A stretch of 64,000 bases of DNA from contig BSYQ01000014.1 in the NCBI GenBank assembly GCA_030272585.1, forward strand, positions 1,674,001 through 1,738,000, in the 5' to 3' direction. This DNA is from Bryopsis sp. KO-2023. Taxonomy: Eukaryota; Chlorophyta; Ulvophyceae; Bryopsidales; Bryopsidaceae. Below, one piece after another: positions 24,301-35,275 of the stretch. Below the pieces are notes generated by a model. The model was not told the origin of the DNA and ran no database searches. It saw only the letters and a program-made list of their open reading frames with translations. The position numbers and the translations under genes were made by a program. The stretch's first letter is position 1. The number at the start of each line of letters is the position of its first letter.

Positions 24301-27300
24301 TGGACTTGGTCGGCGCCTATGCTCAATGTTTTGCGACAGGCAAAGAGCTCACAGTGTACCTTTTGGAAGGGGCCACAATTTCTCCAGGAGACACGCTTAC
24401 GCTTTCGACAGATCAGACGGCTCTGGTGGACATTCTTGGCACCCCGTTCGCGGGAGAGATAACGGTTGCCACGTGCGTTTCCTGTGTGCCACCAGTGGCG
24501 CTGACGCTCTATCCTAAGCTCGTTTCGCCAGGATGTGGTGATTCGGTGGGAGGTGTACTCTTTGACGCTTCCTACTCCATGGACCCCACCAGGAGAGAGC
24601 TGACGTACAACTGGACGATCAATACTGACGAATGCTACAGGAGTGGAATTTCTGGACCTTTTACAGCAGACCGATCATGCCTAGAGGTGGCTAATATTGT
24701 GCAAGCTCACAGGTAATTCAAAATCCTTCTGTTCCATTTCTGTTCTCAGTTCATTTATGACAGTGTGGGAAGCAAGTGCTGTTTTGTTCGTGTTCAGTAC
24801 CGAGTCGTCGTTCGAGCTGCCACCCACAACAGTTGCATCCTTGGCACCGGGAGACTACCAGTTCCGTTTGGACGTCACAAACCATTTGTCTGCGAGCTCC
24901 TTTTCGGACATCGTTTTCACACGAGCAGAAGCGGCAGTCCCCGTTGTTGGAATTTTTGGAGAGCAAGATAGGGATTTCGAGATCAGCAAGGGCTTCAAGA
25001 TCAGTGCCTTTGTGGATAAGAGCTCTGTGTGCGACAACTACACTGTGGATTATCTCTGGATATCCACCGACGCTTCACCTTGGGGGGCGATACCAGAAGA
25101 CGGATACAACAGGAAAAACTTGGTTGTGAAGGGCCCTGTTGACGCATCACCTGGACAAAAGTATGGTCTCAGATTGGTGGCCTACCTCTTGGATTCGAGT
25201 GGGGGCCTCCAGGGTCAATCCTCGGTGGACGTACAAATGACTGCCCTTGGATCCCCTCTTGTCGCGAAACTGAATGGTCCCACTGGAGACGTCGTTCTAA
25301 AAGAGGACATTTGCCTGGATGCGTCGGGATCGTACGATCCTGATGATCCATCAGCGATATCCGAGCTGTCGACCAAGTGGAGGTGCGAAGTGGATGAATT
25401 GGGAGGTGAAGCTTGCTTCACAGGGAAAACGCAGCCGATAATCGAAGGGACGAAACTGTGCATCCCCAAAGAGGCGCTGGCACCAGGGAGGTGGCATTTC
25501 TACACCGTAAGCATATCGAGGACGGATTTGGAGCAGACTCGCTCAGCGTCAGCCGTAGTCCAATTCAGACCACAAGAGGAGGGCAGCTTGATCCCGACGG
25601 GGAGGGCTAAGCCGGTCTGTGGATCTCTGGAGTGCCCAGCGACCTTGAACCCCAGCGAGATCATCAATCTCATGGTGACAGTTGACGAGGATCACAAGGA
25701 TGCCACAAGCATTTCTTGGTGGTGCAACGAACTACAGGATCTCGAGAACAATGTTGTGGGCGACCTACAGTCCAGGAATCTGGTCATAAGGCCAGGGGTA
25801 GTTCCAGGAGGTGCCGAGGTGGAGTGCACAGCGACGTTGAGGAAGAACGGTGTGGAGGATACAGGGGAAGTGGTTGTGTCGTTCGCGACAAACAAACCAC
25901 CATATTGTGCAAACGTCGTGACTGGTGATTGCTTCACCGTTAAAAATGCAACTGAGTCCTCCCGCTACCCAGTCGCTTCTTTCCTTGCGAAAGCCAAAGG
26001 ATTCGTTGACGACGATTCAGAAATTGTGTACGAGTTTGGAGAGACAGTTGGAAGTTCATTCGTTCTGTTCCAGCGCGGGCCTTCAACGGCCTATGAATTC
26101 AAGGGACTTGGCCAGGGAAATCATACACTTGTGGTGAGGGCCACAGATGCAGCCGGAGGAGTGGTGCAACAAGAGGAAACGGTGATGGTTCTGGAGCCCG
26201 AACAGGATATCGCCCTGGACTCGATATTGGATGAGGTAGTTCTTGGTGCAAATGAGGGCACTCGCTCCGGGGATCCAGTGACAGTGTTTCAAGAGTCCAG
26301 GAAGGGAGCGCAACTGTTGGAGCTTGCACAAGAAAAGGGCGCCATCACTGCCAATGAAGGGAAGTCAATCGCAAGAAAGTTCGCAGAAGCATCCATTGCG
26401 CAGATCCCCTCCGTGGAGGATGTGGACCCGGACGAGTACATGATCGCACAAGGCGTACTGGGCGAACTGGCGCAAAGTGGCTGGACAGAAGCATCCGTGG
26501 TGGAACAAATGCTGGACGCCGTCATCACCGGGTTGACTGCATCGGATTATGGAGCCAAGACGTTCAAAGGAGAGAACTGCAAAGACGTGTTGAACATCGT
26601 CTCGTCTGGAGCTGGAAAGCGGATCGCAGGAGATGACCAGAACGTTCAATCCACAGCCGTGTTTTACGATAAGCTGAAGACCGCTATATCCCTGTGCTCC
26701 AAGCTCTCGTGCTCAACTGTGACCCCAGGAGTCGACCCGGTGATTTCAAAAACATCGTCCGCGACCGTTGACCCTATCGTGATGCAATGCTCAAAGGAAA
26801 ATATCGAGAGCCTGGGAGGAAAGTCCATAACCATCCAAACGTCACAAGGCACCACAGGAAGAAAGTTGCAAGCCTCAGAAGCTCAGCCCAGTGTGAAACT
26901 GCATGCGAATTTCCCAACCAAGTGCGGAGAGTTTTGTCCTGTCGAAACTGTGGGGACCAACCTTCAATACTTCGCTGATTCCTCCACCCTAGCAGACCTG
27001 GTGGGAGAAATATACTTGATTGGCGCCGTCGATGTGAGGATCGTGTCCGGGATTCTGGAGGTCGGGCTTACGGACCATGTAGGCGGAGTCGATCTGTGCC
27101 CCAACGCCAACGACTGCCCCTCCCTGGCGAACATTCCTGTGGATGCCTCCGTGTTTTCGACCCAAGAACCGACAGTATGTGCCCGAGTGGTAGACGGCAA
27201 GGCTGTCATCGAGGATGGGATATCCTATCTGGGATACGACAAGAGCAAAGGGGCGGTAGCTTGCGAGTTCCAAAAGCTTGGTGAAATGTTCGTCATTCAA

Positions 27301-28047
27301 TACTCCCTTCCACCAGCAGCACCGCCACCCCCGTTGGCTCTCACAGTACCCGGCTCAAACTGGGCACCGCCGCCACCAATGATCGAATACAAATCCAAGG
27401 AGAGACAGGTATGCAATTCTGACGATTGTGAGCATTTGCACATGCGCCCTCCAGAAAGAACCGTTCGCTGAGAGATTGGCTTTTGATTCAGATCAAGGTG
27501 GAGCTCACGTTTGCTGGGGAATACTCAACCCTCAAAGAAGACGAGACTTTCATGATGGGCATTCGAGAAAATTTGGCGAGTTTCGTTGGAGTGAAGACCT
27601 CCAGTGTTGAGATTCTCGGCATGCGAGCTGGGTCTATTGTTGTGGAAACCAGGGTCGATATTCCAGCCGCCATGGCAGACAGCGATATCAGAGAAATCGA
27701 ATCCACGTTGACGAACAAGCCCGAAGAAGCGTTCCACAACGACTTCGTGGATTCGTATGGAGTGCCAGTGATCGTTATTACACAATCTGGTGAGATCAGT
27801 GGGAGGCATGTGTTTCTCTCTTGAATAAAATGGAGGAACGTACTGTTCATATCGTTGTTTATGTCTCTTAGGAGTCGCAAAGAAGGGCAAAAAGGCACCC
27901 GTTGGGATGATCGTGGGGATTGTTGTGGCCGGATTGGTGGTTACAATCGGCGTCGCAGTTGGCATATACTACTTCGCCAAGAAGAAGAAGAAGAGATCCC
28001 AGGAAGGGATTCTCCCTATAACGTCCAGTGGTCCGGGGCCTTCCTAG
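15318..28047 (+). CDS. giant Pro-rich/Cys-rich/PKD-REJ-like single-pass surface protein
   Basis: Thirty exons: 15318-15402, 15482-15863, 15944-15985, 16090-16176, 16256-16291, 16380-16433, 16529-18094, 18188-18220, 18317-18473, 18551-18746, 18828-18898, 18969-19052, 19158-19353, 19448-19575, 19660-19849, 19932-20437, 20526-20606, 20686-20857, 20941-21169, 21253-21514, 21613-21742, 21822-21975, 22051-22306, 22387-22482, 22578-22812, 22911-23145, 23354-24712, 24798-27408, 27492-27789, 27872-28047. The CDS is 10,107 nt, 3368 aa. Order: signal peptide (1-27), small Cys-containing domain, Pro-rich rod (about 140-770, PPSPPP type), Cys-rich region (about 800-2260) with repeated C.W knots, PKD-like strands around 2265, REJ/GAIN-like region (2340-3180), SEA-like module (3211-3310), one membrane helix (about 3321-3345), basic KKKKKR tail. 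It resembles pherophorin-type wall glycoproteins joined to a polycystin-1-like ectodomain. The family is not one I can name; adhesion, mating or mechanosensing is inference. Confidence 0.83.
15944..18220 (+). repeat. Ser/Pro-rich coding repeat split over six length-neutral exons
   Basis: Exons of 42, 87, 36, 54, 1566 and 33 nt encode PP, PPP and SPPP units. All are multiples of three and all junctions split a codon 2+1 inside a Pro/Arg/Ser codon, so any exon can be skipped without a frameshift. The 1566-nt exon alone gives about 520 residues of SPP(P) repeats with interspersed L, A, T, V and M. Expected to form a polyproline II rod, hydroxylated and O-glycosylated in the secretory path. Confidence 0.9.
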
Positions 28048-29435
28048 AGAGGCCTCAGAGCTGAGACAAAAAGAAAGAAATTGTGTTGGGGCAACCTCGG
28101 CCTTTTTAATCAGTTTGAACAGAGGAATCCACTGCGTGTCTATTTTCTTCACCTAGCAAAACCAACCAAGAAATCCAAGCTTTCGAAAAACATCTCAGGC
28201 AACATATCAACCGAGGTGTATTTGAACATCTTCCTTACTCCGAAAATTTTCCGTTCATACGGTATCTGAGTTGTTTACGCAGCTTGATGATAGGGAAGCA
28301 ATACTCTGCATGTATTGTGGTTGAGATTTTTTTGGTAGATTCCAAGTGACCTCGTGGTCGTCCCAACCACTACACAAACGAGTGCTCGCATATGGCACGC
28401 GCCACCCAGCCTCCCTCTTTCTGCCGTTTCACAAAGAAACACTTTTCGACGTGTTCTCTCCGACGGCCTCCACGGCTTCTACAACACCTTGTGTCCCAGT
28501 TCGTTTTTCTTTGCAATGGCTCTGGCGCTTCGGTTTGTCTTTCTGACAGACAGAGATGAACATCCCGGGGATCCTGGCTTGCGAGGCAGGAGCGACCTCC
28601 TTGAGCTCTCTGGCCAGCTGAATCAGGCGTCTTAAAAAGGCGGCAATGCTCCTTCGAATGGACACCTGATGGATCTGATGTTCGTCTACCACCGCCATTT
28701 CAGGCACCTCCTTGATCTTCCTGGCCAGCAGCTAGTGCCTGTTCTCCAAAATAGCTGGAGGGGCAGGCCACAGGACAATTACTGGAACTTCAGCCCAATT
28801 ACCCCATAGTGGCAAGGAGCCAGCTTGTCGGTAAGTAAGATCAAAGTGGTCCATATCAGCACACCTGCTGGAGAGAACAACACATGAACAATCAAGTCAA
28901 CCCAAACCTGTATCACCCCAGCCTCTGCAACAGATCTGTTGCTCTAGAGGATGGAATGATTTCAACAGCACCTCACCACCTCTTTTTGGAGTGAGAGTTT
29001 CCAGTGTAGCTGCATGGGCAGCTCTCCACGATCGAGACAGTCACGACCTTCCAAGGATCATAACAGGGCTTTGATTTCATTTGAAATCATTCCCACGCTC
29101 GTCTTCGAAATTCATGGGCTCGCGCTGGACCTCGCAGTACTTCCTGCACGGCTTTTGCCCCCTTAGCATACTGTGTCAATTTTTCTTTTGCGCCACAGTC
29201 CAGAGGACTCTGCCCTTTCACGATCAATCTCACTTTGATCAAAGGTGTTGGCTTTGACGCGCGTCGATGTGATCAGATCCAATGAAATGAATGCTTTCGC
29301 TTCGCAAAAAGACTTTCAATGAATCAATGATTACACACGCAGACTTAAAAAGACTTTCTGGTGGTTTTTGTTTGGTAAACTCGAGCCCCCGAGCATTTCA
29401 AATGCTAAGTTAGGGGTTGCTTCGCGCGTGGCAAT
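28048..29435. other. intergenic with a possible ankyrin-type gene relic
   Basis: No complete gene found. On the minus strand 29251-29087 reads PTPLIKVRLIVKGQSPLD..., then about 40 residues to a stop, resembling the last ankyrin repeat and tail of a gene. 28707-28430 (minus) is a second open piece with LLARKIKEV/QLARELKEV-like helices repeated at its start. No splice path or start joins them convincingly, so a decayed copy or stray exons are both possible. Confidence 0.3.
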
Positions 29436-32400
29436 ATGTGAGTTTCTGCTGCAGGGGGGTGTCGCAAGAATTCAACTGATTGAGAGGATTGAAGACGTCC
29501 GTGGGTGATATAGGGAGAGGAATGGTGGCTTCGTGGCGGCTCTGCTGGTGGCGTGTTTTATGTGCGCCGCCGCGGAAAAACCGAGCTACACAAGGTTTGC
29601 AGTTGGCCTGCTGACGCCGTCTATGTTTTCACCCCGATTTTCTCGCTAAACCTTTGGCCGACAACTAGTATTCATTGGAAGACCCAGTTATCAGCTCAGC
29701 GTTTTTTTTTGCGGGGGGCCAGGTGCAAATTGATCGTCAAAGCCTCGGATGCGAACAACAAAAACGCGGAACCAGCCATCCATGTAAACTTGACGTGCAA
29801 CAAGAACTCGACTTCGGAGGGGGTGGTGTTGATCGACGAAAGCAGCCGCCTTTGGGATATCGATCCGGCCAAATTCGTCGCCGAAGGAACGCCACTGACG
29901 TTTTTCGACGATTTGAGCGAATTCAGGGCGATCGCTCGGATCTCTGGCTACCTGGAGGTCGAACCCTTCGAACTATACGATTCTGAATTCTACAATCTGC
30001 CCGATCGCGCGGAGGGCATCCCTTTCGCCGCCCCACTCACGATACAATCGTCCAGGGTGAAACTCACGAACTGCTCCTTCGTTGGAAATTCGGCTGGTAA
30101 ATCGGGGGCGATCGATTTGGCGGCGGCAGGATCTGACGTTGATCGGGAGGGGGAAAAGTTGGGTCCTCTTTTGGCCGTGGATCGCTCTTTGTTCGACTCA
30201 GGGAGAGGTTATGCTGGGGCGATTGCGGCTGGTGCGTTTCCGGAGATAACGATTACGAACTCATCGTTCATTGCCAATGAAGGATACGCTATTCGAAAAA
30301 CGGTTTCGGGAGGTTCGATTACCATCCAGGGCTGTATATTCGACGGCAATGTATCTTTTGCCCATGGAGAGCGGGGGGTTTTACGTGGGGTTGGTGGGGG
30401 AAAGGTGGCGATAATCGGCTCCACATTCGAAAATCATTGGTCCAGGTGGGGGTCGGTGTTGTTTTGGAAAACCCATGGAGCGGAAACGCCCCATATTTCG
30501 ATAGAAAAATCATCCTTTCACAGAAACGCTGCGATATACGGAGGTGTGCTAGCATCTGTGGGGAATGCGATCGTGAAGGTCCAAGGTTGCCTTTTCGATA
30601 ACAACTACGCGTACAAAGCGGGCGGCGCTATGTCTTTCAAGCCGGCCACTTCGGGGAATTTCAACTTGACCGTTGCTCGGAGCGTTTTCGAATCAAACGG
30701 CGCCTCGTTGTTTGGGGGGGTGATCAGCGTTTATGTCAGGCAGGAATGGTTTTCTGGCGAGGGGATGCCGAAGCAGGTGGATCTGAATGACAATGACTTC
30801 GTCGGGAACAGCGCTGATGGGGAGGGGGGGGTTGTGAGTCTCAATGGGGTGGGGTGGCTGTCGTTGGCCGTTTCGGGGGGGTCGTTTGTGAACAATTCCG
30901 CTAAGACGAGCGGTGGGGCGCTCGCGCTGTGGGGATTGAAAAGTGTGATCGTGGAGGCAGCAACGTTGGTGGGAAATGAGGTGGTGGGGACGAGCAGGCC
31001 GACGGGTGGGGCGATTCATGGGGTTGACGTAATGACGATGATTGTTGAAAGAGCCTCGTTCGGACATAATGTGGCTGGAAGTCGAGATCTCGTCTGGGGT
31101 TTTGGAAAGGTAGGATATTCCTTTCCCTTCTTTACACATTTTTCGAATTGAAATGTATATATCTATTTGTGAAAAAAAATCTCCCCCCACCCCCCACCCA
31201 AAAAAATAAAAATGAAAAACACTGGGGGGTGATGATGCCTTTTTTAAATGCTGATAAAGAGCATAGTAGGGGGGGGATCCTTGTTTTCAGGATTTCTTCC
31301 AACTTTTTTCTATGCATATTTTGGCAATTAGGCACTGGGGGGGCGTTTCTATGGAGGTGGTGCCATTGCAATGGAGAGTAGCTCATCCTCCAAGTTTAGG
31401 AGGAGTGGTCAGCGCTTAGTCATAATGGAATCCAAGTTTGATGGAAATTCTGCGGCGATTGAGGGGGGTGCGATTTTCGTTTCCTCTTATCCACATGGCG
31501 ATGTTGTTTTGGAGGGGCTGTATATTCACGGCTCCAGTGCTAGGGGTGGTGGGGCGATCTCAATAAAAAATGCAAAGGTGAGCAGCAGCTGCTATAGCTA
31601 GGCTTATTTTCTGTGGCTATTTCAAGAAATGGTTTTTAGTTGGTGCTGGCATGAAACTAGATGGAAAAAAGAAAATTTTAAGGTGTTTTTCTTAAATACC
31701 AGGAATTGCAATAAATTTTTTCGCTGCTGCCAGGCAATCCTGTTTTTTTTTTTTAACCTTTACTGTAAAAAAAAGTGTTTGAGAATAACTCTTTTTCAAG
31801 GTCCTGCTCTTTTTCAGTGGATTTTCGCTGGCCGATGAATGGTTGCATTTCGTTTCTTGCTTTAAAACTGTATTAGACATTCCTTTGACTGAGAGTTTTT
31901 GCTGTTTTTGCTGGGGGTTTTATCTGTTTTTTCTCAACCCAGTCCGTTTCAATCAGTATTTCCAAATTGAAAGAAAACAAGGCCACTTGTTGGGAAGGAG
32001 GGGCGGCGTTTGCTTTTCACGTCAAAAACCTCAACATTACAAACACCGTTTTCGAAGGGAATGCAGCACCTGGTCAATACGGCGATGGAGGGGCTGTTGG
32101 AATCAAATACGTAAGCAAATAATTAGAAAACATAAAAAAACATAAAAAAATGTCCTGCCTTCAATAATTTGGGCTCCATACTAGGTTTCATCCTTTTCTT
32201 CTTCTACAGTTATTTGGATGAAAAAAAAACACAATAGTTTGAGATTTTTTTTATTCATGCAAATAAGGCGAAAGTATCGTTGATCTGCACTGAATTTGTT
32301 TTTTGCATTTGGTTTTGTTAATGCAGTTGTCATCCTCAAAAAAAAGAAAAAAAAAATAGAAAAAAAAAAATAAAAAAAAATGTAGTTTTCGCAAAGTTCA

Positions 32401-33683
32401 ATTTAATAAATTTTACAATTTATTACTAGTACGTTAGTAATTTTATAACAGTTATTTTATATTTTTTATTTTACGAATAAGAGCTGCTGTTTGATTTTAC
32501 TCCGGAGTAAAAACATTATTGTTATTATTGGGGATCCTCCACGATATATGCAGGTCAAGGATGCGAATTTCCAGATGTGTCAATTTTCTGAAAACACGGC
32601 GAATATATATGGTGGAGCTCTGTCAGCATCCGCAGTGGAAAGGACGAGAATTTCGAAATCCATTTTCACCAGAAGTTCTGGCATTGCTGGGGGAGGAGCC
32701 ATGCTGCTTGGAAAAAATCGAAATCCACATTCACTTGTAAGTTTATTGATTGGTAATTAGCATCGTCCCCACCCCCCCCTCCCCACCCCAAAAAAAAGTA
32801 AGAAAGTAAAATCCAGCAAAGAAACACTGTTTTTGATGATAAGGACGGACCCAGATATATTTGCTCATCCCTGATGCATTTTTCAATTTTTTTTCCCGAG
32901 AGAATGCTGAAAACAACGTTTCTGGGAAAACAACCCCCAGCCAATCCTAAATAGATGAGCGAAAAAGCAGTTACCTAATTCCTGTTTTTCCTCTCTTTTA
33001 TCCTAACTACAGCTCGAAATCAGCATGTCCGCATTCCATAACAACACAGCCAACGGATCGTCTGGAGGTGCAGTTGACGCCCAATACATGGCAAAAGTTG
33101 AGATGAACTCCTGCGATTTTGACTCAAATGATGCTGTCCATTACGGAGGCTCCGTTCGCTTGCTGGATGTGGAGGAAGCATCATTACAGTTTTCCAATTT
33201 CAATCGGAGCTTCTCTGGAGCCAGCGGAGGCGGTGTTGCGTTGATGAATTTGAAGTTTGGCAGAGTGGAGGAATGTGGATTTTTTCACAATCAAGCCGTG
33301 CATGAGGGGTCCGCAATTTTTGCCTCTGGATATCAGCTGGAGCTTGCAGGTGTTCGTGCGATTGAACAGAAGGTATATGTCGCTTTTTCCATCTTTAATG
33401 AATGAAATCAGTCTGAAAAAAACGTAAAGCAACTTGGGGCATAAAATTACTTTTTTCAAAATTGTTTGGAATTGTTGGTATTTTTCAATGCATTTATTTA
33501 TGAAGATTGTGGCTAATATGGAGAGATTGAAATAAGTGTTGGTATCCTGCATGAAAAACCCCCAAAACACTGACTTAAATGAACTCGATACTTCAGGGTG
33601 GTGTCAGCTCGCTTGCTACGGAAGACATGAGAACCAAAATTGTCGATTCCACATTTTCCACTTTGAAACCGCAGGAAATGTGA
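29436..33683 (+). CDS. secreted right-handed beta-helix (Pmp-like) protein
   Basis: Exons: start codon split over 29436-29437 and 29514, then 29514-29594, 29723-31109, 31332-31577, 31943-32110, 32554-32736, 33013-33372, 33597-33683. From 31109 on all junctions are phase 0 and exon lengths divide by three. The first exon gives a clear signal peptide (GFVAALLVACFMCAAA). The body of about 830 residues repeats strands ending in SxFxxN.A..GGA, as in chlamydial Pmp and parallel beta-helix proteins; such folds act as extracellular adhesive or sugar-binding scaffolds. Unlike its neighbour at 38955-47545 there is no Cys-rich or membrane module: the last exon ends at TGA 33681-33683, though a GTGAAA donor two codons earlier could extend it. 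The start is inferred, because the signal-peptide frame has an upstream stop and no ATG in its own exon. Confidence 0.75.
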
Positions 33684-33798
33684 AACCCTGCTTTAGATTC
33701 TGGATCTGTTTTTTTTTTTTTTGCTGCGGGCCTGGTTCAGATCCAGGAACAAGAAATGGGGGTAGAAAAATACTTCTAATTTCTTGTGAAATCTTCCC

Positions 33799-35000
33799 TC
33801 ATTGTTCACATTCTTTATTTATATTCATGGCCAAACTTCTATCGCAGGAGGAAAAATCTATATATTTAATGTGCTGCATGAAACTGACATTTACCCACCA
33901 CCTCTCAAATTTCCACACTGACATCCCCTCAAACTGACCTCCCCAAAATAAAAATCTGATTGATTTTTTTGAATTTTTTTTTGGAAAAGTTTCCATTGCT
34001 ACCTGTACGTACCGCCCTGAAATATCTTCCAGCCCGAATCGCTCCGACATGTTTTTCATCGCCGTGTATTGTTTGTTGGGGGGTTGGTGATCCTGCCAAA
34101 CCTCGTCCCTAAGTCATTTTCCAATTAAGAAATCAGTTTTAAACAACCTGATTGAAGCCATCAATTGCATGCAAATATCCGTTCATTAAGGCCAATTCTC
34201 TCTAATTTACCACAGCCACTGTACAAACAACCCCCCCCCAAAAAAAATAAAAAAATATGAGATCACTCCTTGCTGAAAAAAGTTTGAGAATATTTTCTTT
34301 TTCCCCCTGGATCAACAGACAGCCAACAGAAAATGATTGGAATTTGAAAAAATTAGCGTTGCCGCAGTGGTGACACCCCGACTGCTTGAAATTCAACTGA
34401 TTTTCTTTCCTCTGATCTTCACCAGCTACCAGCTTTCGGCCCCTTGACCACGATGGATTTGTTCGCAAAGGCGCCCGGAAATTTCATATCGCTCGGCATC
34501 ACTGTCCTGAAACGATCACCCAACAACTGACGAGGGGGTGGAAAAAAACAGTCACACATCACTCTTTTTTTCTCGTTTTTCTTTTTTTTTTCAAAAAGAC
34601 GTTTTTTTTGTTTTTTTTTCTCTGGGTTTGAACACACTCAAGGAAACAAAAATTACACCCATAAAAAATCGTGGATATGAAACTGCTGGTCAATTTACAA
34701 TTTTTACTGCAGGCCTTAAAAAACATAATTTATTCGAAAATCAAGTTGAAAAACACACGCACACGCGCGCACATAAAAAATCATAGAGGCACACACCTTG
34801 CATGCAACCATCCTAACAAACGCATCCACCAAAATATCCGTTCTTTCTGCTTTTTTCCAGGATTTCAAAAACGCTTTGGGCCCATGCTCAGGGTATAGTT
34901 TGTAAGCTTCGGCAAAATGGCCTTCCAGAGGGCAGAGACCCTCGTGCACAGGGCGGGACAGTACAGGTGCCCAGACTGCACAGCACAGCACAAGCACGGT
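33799..35000 (-). CDS. unidentified multi-exon gene
   Basis: I do not recognise the family. Frame-consistent exons: one ending at 34797 (contains EGHFAEAYKLYPEHG and AERTDILVDAFVRM; its start is unresolved, probably between 34900 and 35180), 34506-34430 (SGRLCEQIHRGQGAESW), 34108-34003 (DEVWQDHQPP, MSERFGLEDISGRYVQ) and perhaps a terminal exon 33873-33799. Junction phases 0, 2, 0 agree and the exons have clean AG and GT borders, which supports a real gene. The first exon would run into a CTGTGCA simple repeat (about 34975-35075), so its 5' part is doubtful. It is divergent from the secreted-protein gene that starts at 35276, and the two may share a promoter. Confidence 0.45.
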
Positions 35001-35075
35001 CTGTGCAGTTCTGTGCACGTGTCTGTGCAGATTCTGTGCAGTTTCTGTGCAGTTCTTTGCTGTGCTGTGCGGTCC
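34975..35075. repeat. CTGTGCA(GTT) degenerate simple repeat
   Basis: At least six near-copies of CTGTGCAG(A/T)TT occur on the plus strand, flanked by short CACAGCACAG blocks that are their rough inverse. The stretch lies in the short gap between two divergent genes. Confidence 0.75.
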
Positions 35076-35275
35076 GCGCCTATGCCGCGCACGGAACCTC
35101 TGTGCTGTCTTGTCCGCTGTACCTGCTGTCCTAGCCTGTGGAATTTTGCTCCACCCCATCCCACTATGTATTCCATCTTTGGCAGCTTTAAAAACTGAAA
35201 TATTTACCGACGGAAAGAAGCGCTTGCTTCTCGCTCGCTGGTGTGTTTTTGCTGGTTTGTCGAAGAGATCGAGGA

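Noticed and set aside
33731-33747. Perfect 5-bp T-arm-like hairpin CCTGG-TTCAGAT-CCAGG
   Set aside because: No anticodon arm, D arm or acceptor stem can be drawn around it; upstream is a poly-T run.
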